In this document: positions 4,715 through 5,103 of the stretch, piece after piece
Layout of the letters: each line of letters starts with the position of its first letter
Numbering within the stretch: the first letter of the stretch is position 1
DNA from: JAGVLN01 sp964515755
Lineage (GTDB): Bacteria; Pseudomonadota; Alphaproteobacteria; Rickettsiales; JABSSG01
Direction: 5' to 3'
DNA: 5,103 nucleotides
Assembly: GCA_964515755.1 (NCBI GenBank)
Contig: CAZEVK010000052.1
Location: 1 to 5,103, forward strand
The notes under the pieces: generated by a model
Database searches by the model: none
What the model saw: only the letters and a program-made list of their open reading frames with translations
What the model was told of the DNA's origin: nothing
Position numbers and translations under genes: made by a program

Positions 4715-5103
4715 TTATGCCTTTCTTTTAGCCGGTCTTTGCAATAGCCATTGTTGTAGAATTGAAAGCGTATTACTCCAAGCCCAATAAATTACTAACC
4801 CAGCCGGAAATGAGGAAAACATGAATAAGAATATCGCTGGCAATAGCTTCATCATTTTTGCTTGTACAGGATCTGCCGGCTGTGGATTAAGCAATTGCTG
4901 AATATACATTGTTAACGCCATAATAATCGGCCAAACTCCGATCATTAAAATAGCCGGCGGAGTAAAAGGAAGTAATCCAAATAAGTTAAAAATGCTCTTA
5001 GGATCCGGTGCTGAAAGATCATGAATCCATCCGTAGAATGGTGCATGGCGCATTTCAATAGTTACAAAAAGAACCTTATATAGAGAGAAGAAAATCGGAA
5101 TTT
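4715..5103 (-). CDS. yidC: Membrane protein insertase YidC, C-terminal part (cut by window edge)
   Basis: YidC (Oxa1/Alb3 family) inserts and folds inner-membrane proteins, alone or with SecYEG. The frame is open to the right edge and gives 128 residues, beginning IPIFFSLYKVLFVTIEMRHA, the conserved family segment. Then come the periplasmic loop FYGWIHDLSAPDP, a hydrophobic segment with ILMIGVWPIIMALTMYIQQL, the PADPVQAKMMKLLPAIFLFM stretch and the final hydrophobic region with SSFPAGLVIYW, all in canonical order. An ATG at 5053 is internal, not a start. The protein ends in a short basic tail (RPAKRKA), in the place where longer tails of some relatives contact the ribosome. About three quarters of a typical proteobacterial YidC, including the periplasmic domain and the conserved arginine of the hydrophilic groove, lies outside the window. 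Confidence 0.96.
   Translation of the reverse strand, partial: IPIFFSLYKVLFVTIEMRHAPFYGWIHDLSAPDPKSIFNLFGLLPFTPPAILMIGVWPIIMALTMYIQQLLNPQPADPVQAKMMKLLPAIFLFMFSSFPAGLVIYWAWSNTLSILQQWLLQRPAKRKA

Overview
This AT-rich window reads like a chromosomal segment of an alphaproteobacterium of the order Rickettsiales, most likely near Rickettsiaceae. Three things support this. The IscS N-terminus and the YidC C-terminus closely resemble my recollection of the rickettsial proteins. The order yidC-engB-argB-like and the arrangement iscR-desulfurase-iscS are ones I associate with Rickettsia and relatives. Codon use is strongly A/T-biased. I cannot fix the genus from sequence alone. No mobile elements, CRISPR arrays, tRNA or rRNA genes are visible.

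Layout. Left block (1-1921, minus strand): an iron-sulfur assembly operon read right to left. It runs from a well-formed promoter with an embedded IscR-type operator, through iscR and a second (NifS-like) cysteine desulfurase, to the first 47 codons of iscS, which runs off the left edge. The genes are packed with a 1-base stop/start overlap and a 4-base gap. Centre (1964-2665, plus strand): one divergently transcribed alpha/beta hydrolase of the COG2945 type, whose possible promoter overlaps the IscR operator. Right block (2779-5103, minus strand): yidC (C-terminal 128 codons, cut by the right edge), engB two bases later, then a 97-base gap, an ArgB-like protein, and trxA 19 bases after it. 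The hydrolase and trxA converge on a gene-free stretch of 113 bases (2666-2778).

How the genes work together. IscR should sense Fe-S status and control the promoter that makes it, the accessory desulfurase and IscS. The hydrolase shares this control region and may be linked to Fe-S metabolism, though its substrate is unknown. The right block combines membrane-protein insertion (YidC), ribosome assembly (EngB) and thiol redox (thioredoxin) with an odd member, the ArgB-like protein. It keeps the family's length and fold signatures but has lost all the catalytic residues I can place by alignment. That apparent pseudoenzyme, intact as an open frame with no other arginine gene in view, is the most interesting item here. 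The rest looks like conserved core genome.
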